Shown here: in pieces, positions 18,741 through 28,072 of the stretch
Layout: each line of letters begins with the position of its first letter
How positions within the stretch are numbered: the first letter of the stretch is position 1
Source: Rhodocollybia butyracea
Taxonomy: Eukaryota; Basidiomycota; Agaricomycetes; Agaricales; Omphalotaceae
DNA: 36,389 nt
NCBI GenBank assembly: GCA_015501585.1
Contig: JADNRY010000596.1
Location: 1-36,389, forward strand
Direction: 5' to 3'
Position numbers and translations under genes: made by a program
Notes under the pieces: model-generated
Told to the model about the DNA's origin: nothing
Seen by the model: only the letters and a program-made list of their open reading frames with translations
Databases searched by the model: none

Positions 18741-21700
18741 AGGAAACTCGAAACCAAGCGGATCTAACAGGTCTACTTCCGCATGTTTTAATTGTGGAGG
18801 GAAAGGACATTTTGCGAGCACATGTCCATCGCCTAAACGGCCACAGGCTAATCAAGCCAAAGAGAGTAGGGAAACTCACGAGCCGAAAGAAGGGAAGAAA
18901 TCAGATGGAAATTGGAGATCTAGGCCAAAGGGGAAGGAAACCGCATCTTCATCACAGATTGAAGAAGTCCCAGAATCATCTTGGGCAGCCATTGAGTTGT
19001 CATCGGACACCAGCTTCGTCTTTCCTCCCGCCAAATCATACACTGAGCTTGGAAACTCGACGGCATCTTTCCAGATGTCCCCAAATACAGCAGAAACATA
19101 TCTCACATTTGATTTCAATGATATTGCTGATGAACACGAAACAGCAATGATGGGAGCACATAGCCGAGGGGCTATACTATTTGATTCCGGATGTTCGAGC
19201 CACATGACTCCTATGGAGGACAGCCTCCAAGATCTAAAGTCTATTCCAACTAAAGTCATTCAAGCAGCCAATGCCGGAACTTTTAATTCTAGCATGGCAG
19301 GTACGCTTCATTTGGATTTTCCAATTGATAACCACGGCAATACTCGAACCATCCCGCTCCATAATGCCCTCCTATGCCCCAACATTCCCAACACTCTTAT
19401 TTCCTTGGGAAAACTCGATGATGATGGATACAATATCCACATTGGGAATGGTTTACTCACAATGACTGACCCCAACAACAGGATTGTTGCACGTATTCCA
19501 AAGATCCATGGACTCTACCAGATTCCCATGGAGGAACATGCTTATGTTGCCAAAGATCGACTGGTATCACTCTATGACGCCCACTGCATCTTAGGCCATC
19601 AGAACTATGCTTATATTAAGCATTTATTCACACACAACCAGATCAATGGGATGAGATTGGACAAATCTCACATGGACGAGCCGGAATGCCGTACATGCTT
19701 GCTAGCTAAGGCAGCAAGATTTCTGATCGCCAAATTACGGTCTTCTCCACGAGCGGAGAATTATGGAGATGTTTTTCACATGGACGTTTGGGGACCTGCA
19801 TCAGTTCAGACTATCAACCGTTGCACTTACGCCCTCACCATAGTCGACGAGGCGACTTTATGGTTAGAGGAACCATTGCTGAAAAGCAAGGATGAAGCAT
19901 TCACCCAGTACGTCATTATTCAAACCAATCTCCAGACTCAATATGGCATCACTGTTAAAATTCTTCACTCTGATCGAGGGGAGAGTTTCTTAGCCGAGAA
20001 TTTAATCAGTACCTGGAACGACTTGGCACCCAGCGGAGATTAACGGTACATGACACTCCGGAACATAAACGGCATAGCGGAACGCACCCATCGGACTCTA
20101 CTGAATTAAGTAAGAAGTCTAATCATTTCATCAGGACTTCCTAAATGGCTATGGGGATTTATGATGAAGTACGAGGTTTATATTTGGAATAGGACACCAA
20201 AGAAGGGAAAATAATGGCGACACCATATGAAAAACGGTTCAATCAAAAACCCGACATTTCTAACTTTCAAATCTTCGGGAGCATAGTGTATGTAAAGAAG
20301 GAGAAAGAGCCAGGAAATTTTGAACCACAGGCACAAGAAGGAAGATGGATAGGTATAGACATGGAATCTAACGATATTTTATCTATTGGCCACAGCAATG
20401 AACAGTTACCACGGAATGGAACGTAACAATTTCCAACAGGCAGATCCAACTCATTGAGGAGGAGGATGGAAATTTGGAACATTTGGAAACATCAGTCACT
20501 GAGTCGGAACAGCCTATTATTCCTGTACCTGACGAAATTGCAGAGCCCATCCCGCCGGAACAACTTACCGGAAAACGTGTCAGGCGACCCACTCAGAAAA
20601 TCAGGGATATCATTGAAGGATCAGCAGAGGGTAACACAGAACTCCGCCACCTTACAGCATCACTTGCACAAGTCACATCTGAAATCGAATCAGATCCTTT
20701 ATCAGTTGCAGAAGCTATGCGCTGACCTGACTGGCCAAAATGGCAAGAAGCCATGAACGAGAGATATCCAGACTTAACCAGCGTGGAACTTACGATATAG
20801 TCACGGCACCATCGGATGCAAACATTCTCACATCCAAATGGGTTTATCGAACCAAGAAGGATGAACAAGGACAGCTTACTAGTCACAGAGCCAGACTTGT
20901 GGTGCGAGGATTTAATCAAATCCCAGACATTGATTATTTTCCAGATGAAACTTTCGCATCAGTTGCCAAACTGCATCAGCCAGAACTATTCTCAGCATCG
21001 CAGCTGAAACACAGCTGGATCATTCATCAGATGGATGTCAAATCGGCATATCTCTATGGCAAACTCGATGACAGCGAAAAGATCTACATGAAGGCACAAC
21101 CGGCATTAATCTAGGTGTAAAACCCGGACAAGTACTTCGACTCAAACTTGCATTGTACTGGACTTAAACAAGCAGGTCGAAGATGGTATTTGCGATTCAG
21201 GGAAATCATGACGAAGCTAGGCTTCAAACGGTCAGATTTTGATCATGCCGTATTCTATTGCACCGACCCATTCACAATCATTTTCATCCATGTGGATGAT
21301 ATGACATTGGTTACCAAAACTCTGGAAATTATGGCACAGCTGAAGAAATCTATCAGCGCAATTATCGAGGTCACAGATCAGGGCAAAATTCATTGGCTAC
21401 TTGGAATCGAGATTCAGAGATCACTTCACAGCAGATCTATCGTTTATCACAGCGATCATACATTGATGCTATTCTTAGCCGCTACGGATTCTCTGACATA
21501 AAGCCACTCTCCATTCCTTTCAACCCCCATATTCATCTCACCAAAGACCAGATGCCACAGACTGTGGAGGATATCGCCGCCATGCGGGATAAGCCTTACC
21601 GAGAAGCACTTGGTGCTCTCCAATATCTTTCCATTGCCACACGACCCGACATCACCTATACGGTTGCCATTCTTGCCCAATTCTCGCAGAATCCAGGCAT

Positions 21701-22254
21701 CGCTCATTGGAATGGACTTAGGCATGTATACGCTTATCTGAAAATATACCCGGATTATTGGCTAACTTCAGGAGGAGTGCAGAAACATCCTGTCGAGGAT
21801 TTACGGACGCCGATGGAATGTCCCAAGAGACAGACATGCCATATCAGGATACATTTTTATGCTTAACGGCGGAGCAGTATCATGGTCATCAAAGCGACAG
21901 GACACCATCTCTCTATCCACTACAGAAGCAGAGTATGTTGCTCTCACGCATGCAGCCAAGGAAGCAATTTGGCTTTGAAACCTCATCTCCGAGTTGTTCA
22001 CTCCAATCGCCGGACCTATCACACTTCACTCGGACAACCAATCAGCTATTGCTTTAGCGAAAGATGACAGGTTTCATGCACGGACCAAACACATCGACAT
22101 ACGGTATCATTTCATTCGGTATGCTATTGAAGAAGGTAACATTCGACTTACTTACTGTCCAACCGAGGACATGATGGCAGACATTTTCACCAAGGCTTGG
22201 ACTTCAGCAAAAGCCAAACACTTCGCATCGTCTATGGGACTTGCAAAGGTTTGA
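18741..22254 (+). pseudogene. copia pol (protease, integrase, RT, RNase H), multiply broken
   Basis: The first frame runs to a TAA at 20041-20043. It holds the zinc knuckle, the protease motif FDSGCSSHM (about 19183), the integrase zinc region HCILGHQNY...CRTCLL, and integrase core residues in HMDVWG and HSDRGE. Then the frame changes several times. GIAERTHRTLL marks the end of the integrase core, and SKWVYRTKKDEQG and MDVKSAYLYGKL are reverse transcriptase. IHVDDMTLV is the catalytic V-D-D box. RNase H is seen as [24 protein letters not shown] and KHIDIRYHFIR, ending at TGA 22252-22254. A TGA in EAMR-stop-PDWPKW (about 20722) replaces a sense codon. The RT and RNase H pieces sit in at least four frames. 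Not functional. Confidence 0.9.
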
Positions 22255-22261
22255 GGAGGAG
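22249..22261 (+). promoter_or_regulatory. Polypurine tract of the copia element
   Basis: GAGGAGGAG lies directly before TGTTGG of the right LTR, the normal place for the plus-strand primer. Confidence 0.7.
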
Positions 22262-22617
22262 TGTTGGACTTCGTCATCTATCATCTTCATTATACTTACT
22301 ATGGAACAGTCTTCTCACTTCGTTACTATCTATGGAATGTTCTCTCTCGCTGTAACTACTGGTATGTGAACTAGTTGTACTATCTTTATCCTGCCACTTG
22401 CCATTGCTTTATTATTGTGCTCTCGTCTATTCTTACTTATTATTAACTCGCTAGACTCGTATTTAAGCCTGTATGTACTTGTGGAATATCAAGTTGTGTT
22501 TTCTCTCAGGCTGTTTTGTGTCTGTGTCTGGACCTTCATCTCCTCTGTGTCTGTGTGACCAGAGCCAACTAACAGTGTTGAGTACACTGTCTGCCTTATC
22601 GATCAACCTCTAATAGG
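22262..22617 (+). repeat. Right LTR of the copia element, internally deleted
   Basis: Starts TGTTGGACTTCGTC and ends CAACCTCTAATAGG like the left LTR. Relative to the left LTR it lacks about 70-75 bp between TTCTTACTTA and TTATTAACTCG. It carries a small insertion around CTCAGGCTGTTTTG and many substitutions. Confidence 0.88.
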
Positions 22618-22681
22618 AGTCACTCTTCACAAATGAGTCATACCTCAGACTGTCAACTTCTTAGTGATTTTATAATTGTAA

Positions 22682-22795
22682 CCTCAGGGACACTCAGGGA
22701 TAGCCAGGGCAGCCCAGGTCAGCCTGAGGACAACCCAACCTCAGGGAGACTCAGGGACAGCCAGGGCAACCCAGGGCAACCTGAGGACAGCCCAA
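22682..22795 (+). repeat. 57-bp tandem duplication inside a small open frame
   Basis: Two 57-bp units begin CCTCAGGGACACTCAGGGAT and CCTCAGGGAGACTCAGGGAC. Since 57 is 19 codons, the ORF at 22633-22890 carries a 19-residue repeat (LRDSQGSPGQPEDNP / LRDSQGNPGQPEDSP). Whether it is expressed is unknown. Confidence 0.7.
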
Positions 22796-23992
22796 AGATG
22801 ACTGAGGAAACCCAGGATATGGCCTCAAACCTGGGTTTCCCTGGTGACTGGGGTCAACCAGAGCCTTTGAGAGACACTGAGGCAGCCTAGGAATTTGGAT
22901 AATTCCTGGGTTGCCTCAGGATATTCTAGGTTTGCCTGGGCATTATGTACTTTTCCTGATGTTAGAGCGAGTTGCATGGGCGCTTACCTGCTCACATGAC
23001 CATCGGTCAAAAACGGTCCTGTCGGATTTAATCGGTTCGAAAACGGTCCAAACGGTCGGGCGTGGGAACCCTTGGTTTGAGGCTGTAGTAGACCACAGGG
23101 TAAATTGGTCATACCGAGGCCTCGCGTGCGCCTGCGGCGCACGCGCAAGGCCCGAGGCCTATGACTCAAGACGGAAGCAAACCCACCGAGGCCTCAGACC
23201 TCAGGCTGGGCAAACAACTTAGTACCTATACTAATAGGTAGAGCTAGCCCATTCTACATTTACATATTTGTGTGACTCGATATCATTGCTGCATTTGACT
23301 TGCATTTTTTGATCATTGGGCAACTTATACTTACTTACTGTAACTGTATTTCTTCCGGTCCTTCAAATATCTTTTCTCTGCTGAATATCAGATATTTTTT
23401 TGCGGTCACACACCTACATACTCTAATAGGCTTGATTCAAGCTGTATAATATTTTATTGACTGATAAAAAGGTGAAGAATCATAAATTCGGAAATTGGGC
23501 GCTTATGCTACATTTCTGGCGGCCGGCTACGCCGGCATAAACTGAAATACATGCACTCCGAGTACAAGAGGTTTTTATGTCCTACAAGGAGGCACATAAA
23601 GATCCATCATATATGAATACTTCTCTATGAAAATACCCTGCAGCAGTAAGAAGATGGCTCCCAAAAGAGCTTTATGAGTCCTCAAGCACAAGCAGCATTC
23701 TTAATAAGGCCAAAATACGAGCAATGCTGCTTGTACAAACAAGAAGTACGTATACATATTTTAAGTTTACGCCGGTTCCTAGTGTGTCGGACAGGCTACA
23801 ACCTTCTATGAGTCGGACCTGCCTTTTTCTCCCAAGTCACGGGGTCACCTGAGCCAGAATCGGTCTTAATCGGTCAAATCGGTCCTTTCGGTTTTGATCG
23901 GTCCAATTGGTCAGACCAATTTGGTTTCGGTTTGGCGGGGCAGCCGACCACAGGCTCTACATGATCACGTGCTCAATAATTCAATAGAGAAG

Positions 23993-24006
23993 GGCGCTTA
24001 AGCGCC
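23993..24006. promoter_or_regulatory. 14-bp perfect palindrome just upstream of the cyclophilin start
   Basis: GGCGCTTAAGCGCC is self-complementary and ends 15 bases before the ATG at 24022. It shares GCGCTTAA with the hairpins at 3116 and 15608. It could be part of a dispersed repeat or a 5' leader/regulatory site; no direct evidence for either. Confidence 0.4.
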
Positions 24007-24021
24007 TTTCATTCATTCGAA

Positions 24022-24951
24022 ATGTCCTCGACACGCCCAATCGTTTTCATGGATATCAATATTGGCGAAACACCTGCTGGCCGCCTAAAAATGGAACTCT
24101 TTAGCGATACCGTTCCCAAGTCAGTTCCTTAGTCCAGTCGTCGTCAAAAAAAAAATCTTATCAATTGTGGTTCAGAACAGCTGAAAACTTTAGGCAACTT
24201 TGTACTGGGGAATTCAGGTGTGGCTAATCTTTCAAAGGGGGATATCCATTGGCTTACAGGGCGACCAGAGTCAATTCCCGACCACAAGGCTACAAGAATG
24301 CCACTTTTCACAGGTGCGCTGTCGTTGTTGAACTCATATTATGCTAAACAAGGAATACAGAGTGTAGGCGTGGCTTACTTTACTGGCTCTGAACATTTCT
24401 GAAGAACTAATCAGATAGTGTACCCAATTTCATGTGTCAAGGTAAATTCGAACGTTTCAATCGATAAGATGGAATTTAGTTGTTTCTAGGAGGCGACTTT
24501 TTGAAAGGTGACGGGACAGGTTCTTTCTCGATTTATGGAGACAAATTTCCAGTGAGTGCTTAGGAGAACGCTGTTTGCAATACGTATAAACTACTGTACA
24601 GGATGAAAACTTTCAAGAAAAGCACACTGGCCCTGGATTACTATCCATGGTACGTCTCTGGGGCTCTCGCACTCCTTCCCTTCTCAATATTTCCTTTTAG
24701 GCCAATTCTGGACCCAACACGAACGGCTGTCAAGTATGGGTTCCGTTTGATTCCCAGCTGGCTTGCACTTAATGCAATATCTCCAGTTTTTTATTACCAC
24801 TGCCAAATGCGACTTTCTTGACGGAAAACATGTTGTCTTTGGCAAAGTCATCGATGGAATGCTGACATTGCGAAAGATTGAGAATGTAGCAACGGGTCCC
24901 AACAATCGTCCGAAGCTGGTGGTTAAAATTACTGGTGCGACAGACTTCTAG
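24022..24951 (+). CDS. PPIH: Cyclophilin H-type peptidyl-prolyl isomerase, with a 3-nt exon
   Basis: Exons: 24022-24119, 24176-24217, 24260-24313, 24361-24363, 24419-24441, 24490-24551, 24602-24649, 24701-24733 and 24787-24951. They total 528 nt, 175 aa; cyclophilin H is about 177 aa in animals. The protein has the whole cyclophilin fold: [77 protein letters not shown]. The ending [16 protein letters not shown] is typical of the H subfamily (U4/U6 snRNP-associated), which acts in the nucleus in splicing. Without the 3-nt exon AGT the site reads FHSVPNF; with it the catalytic Arg is restored as FHRVVPNF. Introns are 42-56 nt. The gene starts 15 bp after a GC palindrome. Subfamily call rests on the C-terminal motif. 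Confidence 0.9.
24361..24363 (+). other. PPIH: Candidate 3-nt microexon (AGT) of the cyclophilin gene
   Basis: It lies between a 47-nt intron (24314-24360, GTGCGC...TACAG) and a 55-nt intron (24364-24418, GTAGGC...GATAG). Both lengths are normal for this gene, whereas a single intron would be 105 nt. Exon 3 ends AG and exon 5 starts T, so AG-A and GT-T give Arg-Val. Confidence 0.75.
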
Positions 24952-25997
24952 GATTCTGCCTATCGAGACTGACCCTCCCTCGATAGAATGCGGTGAAATG
25001 TAAAAGTATTGCGACACGTTAGACGGGCCGCCTGTATCTGTATTTCTTTTGTTTGAATGCTTTTTCGTACGTCCGTGGTTTGTCGGGCTCGGGTCGCGGG
25101 TCGCAGCGCGCGGCACGGTTCGCAGGCAGGTGTCTGGTCGTGTTGGCGAAGGTTCCAAGCTGAACGGCCTAAAGGGACCTGTGCTACTCGACAAAGAATT
25201 ATATTCTCCTTGAGAGACAACTGTTTAGTATATGGGTGCTTCGAATTCGTGAGTAGGACACGACTCTTATTTGTCTAGTACAAGTAAGTTAACTCATTTC
25301 GAGTATCCGGATCTGAAAACCCAACGTTCCCTGAATATTTGAGTATATTCGTTAGGTTGTCAACGTATGTATGAGCAATCTGGAGGCGGATCATTTTATT
25401 GAAGTCATTGGGGCGATTCGAAACGCGGAAGATCATCGACAGCCTAATCATCAGGATAAACTTGCGATGTTAATTCTGAACCTTGAAGTTATTCAACGAG
25501 GCGTAGACTCGAGCCAGTCGTTTCTTTTGACACTGAGATCAGCCGTCTGGTGTGATTTCACGGGACTGGTTCGAGAATCGAGTCTGGACGAGGCGTGCTG
25601 GTTGCACGCTTAACATTTTTCCCAAAAAGAAGCAGTATCAAGAACATTCAGACGTACTGCTTGTAAACATCAGCTCTTCGATCACCTTGCTTGTCAAGGT
25701 CATTCCGACCGGTGAAATTATTTTTCCCACCCTTTTTTGCAAATAAAGAACAAACAAAGGTGATATGATTAGATTACGCGTCTATTGTCATGTCGTTAAG
25801 TTATAACTTTCCAATCATCCTCTATAGACTATATGAAGCTTAGAAAAATCCCATGTATTTGTGTTTCAAGCAAGGTGTTTGCCGCAGGATGCGGCGCTTC
25901 CCGAGTGTACCAGTTGACAATGAATCAATGACGACTTGCACCTTATTAGCCTTGGACAGACGGCATGCACGTGACACTACATTCTATTCGTGCATTA
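24952..25997. other. Spacer downstream of the cyclophilin gene
   Basis: No gene is firmly supported. A plus-strand open frame at 25371-25613 (MSNLEADHFIEVIGAIRNAE...) has reasonable composition but no recognised domain. An AG just before its ATG could even be an acceptor. AATAAAG at about 25742 could be a polyadenylation signal for a transcript in this stretch. Confidence 0.35.
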
Positions 25998-26558
25998 GGG
26001 CTAGTCCTGCCAATTTTTCAGGGCGAAATTTTCGGATGTCAAAATATTTCAGATGAGTGGAGCGCCTCCAGTGACGGGTGACTGTATGTGACAAACCGTT
26101 ATCCCTTCTCTTATTTCTTGCAATTGGTATGCATCTGAGGTTTTTTTCATCCTCTTTCCACTTGTTTTGCTTGTTTTGGACTCGAAGCTTGATGTAAATG
26201 TGATCGAGATGCTCATGCCATCTGTGTCCTTCAGGGCATAGAACAGCTAGCAATTTTGTATACATGAGAAGGGGCATGCGAAGCCAATACGAAGCCATAC
26301 TAAGGTAAATATGTAAGGTAAATATGTAACAAAAAAAAGTGGCTGTGGTATAAGTAGTTGATCTCTTCATTTTTTGCTCTTCTGTACCCTTTACATTGCT
26401 CCAAGAATATCCCTCGTTGTAGGGAACTGTCTACGTGACACAAGGTGACAGATGGTGATTGCATTGCGCCATCATATGATCGTAGCGCCTTGTAGCGCCG
26501 GCGTAAAATATTTTGATACCCGAAAGTTTTCGCCCTGAAAAATTGGCAGGACTAGCCC
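25998..26558. mobile_element. 561-bp Tourist-like (PIF/Harbinger) MITE
   Basis: The ends match as inverted repeats over about 55 bp. The first 31 bp (GGGCTAGTCCTGCCAATTTT..., through GGGCGAAA) are identical, and similarity continues to TCAAAATATTT. A 3-bp TTA duplication flanks it (25995-25997 and 26559-26561). GGG-starting TIRs with a TTA/TAA duplication are the PIF/Harbinger signature. It encodes nothing recognisable, and it ends only 37 bp before the ATG of the SDR gene. The identical TIR ends suggest it is young. Transposase relics of the same superfamily occur at 814-1062 and 16207-16790. Confidence 0.88.
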
Positions 26559-26595
26559 TTAATTTAATACTGGAAGTTCTCTTTCCTTACTCTAA

Positions 26596-27801
26596 ATGGC
26601 GTCTCGACCTTGGGTTTTAATTGCAGGATTAGGAAAAGGTTAGAAACCAGAAAACCAACTGTTGCTATTAAATTAATATCAAAACTAGCTGCTGGTCTTG
26701 GAGCTGCATCTGCGTCTGTAGCTACCTAACCATGAAACTCATCATGCCCTTACTGTTCGTTGAAATTCAGCCAATTATTCGCAAAATCCGGATATAATAT
26801 TGCGCTCCTTTCTAGAGGAAGGCATGCTCTAGAGGGCTTTGCGCAGGATCTTCGCACTCAGTCTGGGGTAGAGGCAAGTATAAATTCGTTTACTTTTTGT
26901 AACGCTTCACTGGCGTGTACAGGTCGCGTCATTCGCTACCAGGTCATATAAACCTCAAGACCTCAAGGATGCCATGGATAACATATGGCCCTCGTTAAAA
27001 TCTGACGCCGAAGGTGGAATCAGAGCAGCAATTTGGAATACTGGCTTTGCTATTTTCAAACCCTTTCTCTCGACAACACCAGAAGAAGTAAATCAATCTC
27101 TGATGCTCAACACCGAGGCAGCGTTCATGTTTTCACGAGAATGTTTACTGCAATTCCAAAATAATTCAGTTGACTTGGAGACAGGCAAGAAGGGCACCCT
27201 GATCTTCACAGGTACTATACGTTACGCTTGTGAGGGTATCTGATCTGACCTCTACTATAGGCGCAACAGCGGCGACTAGAGGAAGCGCTTTCACAAGTGT
27301 ATTTTCGGCTACAAAGTCCGCTAACAGAGCATTGAGCCAGAGTTTAGCTAAGGAATTTGGAAAGGAAGGGATTCATGTAAGCTTTTAGAATTGTCTTTGA
27401 AGGTTGTTGCTGAGTTCAACAAAGGTTGCACATGTGCGTACTTGAAGTGTCTCCGACTCCTTACCTGCTTCTGACGCGAATACTACTGGTGGATAGGCCC
27501 TTATTGATGGACGTAAGTGTCCCAACAATGATCGATATCTAGTACCCATCGAGTCGCATTTCTAGGAATCCAGCGAGATGATGCAGAAGAATTCGGTTTG
27601 AAGCCCGAAAGTATCGCCAAGGTGAGGTAGAAAAAGATTGGCATTACCTTGCCGCTGATGGTATTCAGGCGTATTTGAACCTCGTCAAGCAGGAACGGTC
27701 GGCCTGGACTTGGGAATTGGATCGTGAGTATACCCAGCTTCCGACTCGTAAAAAAACTCACTAGTTGAATCACAGTACGGCCCGCAAATGAGAGATGGTA
27801 G
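26596..27801 (+). CDS. Short-chain dehydrogenase/reductase, ten exons, Phe in place of catalytic Tyr
   Basis: Exons: 26596-26638, 26689-26713, 26771-26867, 26923-27211, 27261-27376, 27425-27433, 27497-27512, 27566-27621, 27669-27723 and 27776-27801; 732 nt, 243 aa, normal for classical SDRs. The Rossmann nucleotide loop is VLIAGLGKAAGLGAASA, followed by GYNIALLSRGRHALE. The N-x-G motif is WNTGFAIF; the Ser strand is TLIFTGATAATRGS. The active-site helix reads SVFSATKSANRALSQSLAKEFG, so the Y-x-x-x-K motif is F-S-A-T-K. The tail is AWTWELDLRPANERW then TAG. Exon 3 must end at 26867, not 26877, to stay in frame. Introns are 47-63 nt. A MITE lies 37 bp upstream and a decayed paralogue about 270 bp downstream. 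Substrate unknown; a Phe here suggests altered or no classical activity. Confidence 0.87.
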
Positions 27802-28072
27802 TTTCATGTATCGGTTTGCAATCGTTAATCAAATCATTGCGACTTTTGTTCCATGCCTTTAGCCTTTGCCTCGGGATCCATTACTGATACTCGACTGGCG
27901 ATGGCAAGTGCTTGCAACGCAAGATGCTTATTGAGAAACTGTGTCACTTGACCGAACTTAGTTCAAAATCTGAACTAGTAAGTTTACCCTCGACAGCTAC
28001 ACTGTCTTTCAAACCTGTCGTCGTTATCGCTTGCAAGTACCTTGCGCACTTTATTTGAGAAAATCCTTACAC

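Larger units (their letters stand above)
16998..22617 (+). mobile_element. Ty1/copia LTR retrotransposon, full length but decayed
   Basis: A 5.6-kb element has two related LTRs, a primer binding site next to the left LTR, gag, then pol in copia order (protease, integrase, reverse transcriptase, RNase H), and a polypurine tract at the right LTR. Integrase before reverse transcriptase is the Pseudoviridae/Ty1-copia order. The coding region has about six or more frameshifts and several stops, so it cannot make a full polyprotein. I see no target-site duplication: CAAGT precedes the left LTR and AGTCA follows the right one. The LTRs differ at many positions and by a 70-odd-bp deletion, so the insertion is old. 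Confidence 0.93.
22618..24021. other. Repeat-rich spacer between copia element and cyclophilin gene
   Basis: No gene is convincingly supported. Contents are the 57-bp tandem repeat (22682-22795), a CGGTC-rich block at about 22998-23068 and a similar one at about 23855-23915, and a GC hairpin at about 23122-23150 (GCGTGCGCC/GGCGCACGC). GGGCGCTTA motifs occur at about 22978, 23497 and 23992. Both CGGTC blocks are followed by a GACCACAGG-like sequence in the same orientation, so they look like two copies of one dispersed repeat. Confidence 0.5.

Noticed and set aside
16991..22622. Target-site duplication of the copia element
   Set aside because: The five bases on either side (CAAGT and AGTCA) do not match, so none is claimed.
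24314..24418. A single 105-nt intron in the cyclophilin gene
   Set aside because: It is twice the usual size here and replaces catalytic Arg-Val by Ser; the split with a 3-nt exon fits both length and protein. Kept only as an alternative splice.
24769..25194. Minus-strand 141-codon ORF overlapping the cyclophilin 3' end
   Set aside because: Antisense to a well-supported gene, basic/Ser-rich shadow sequence without motifs.
25984..26370. Minus-strand 128-codon ORF
   Set aside because: It lies in the Tourist-like MITE and reads its terminal repeat; no domain.
26867..26922. Donor at 26878 for SDR intron 3
   Set aside because: It leads to a stop soon after the junction; the donor at 26868 keeps the frame and gives RTQSG-VASFATRSY.
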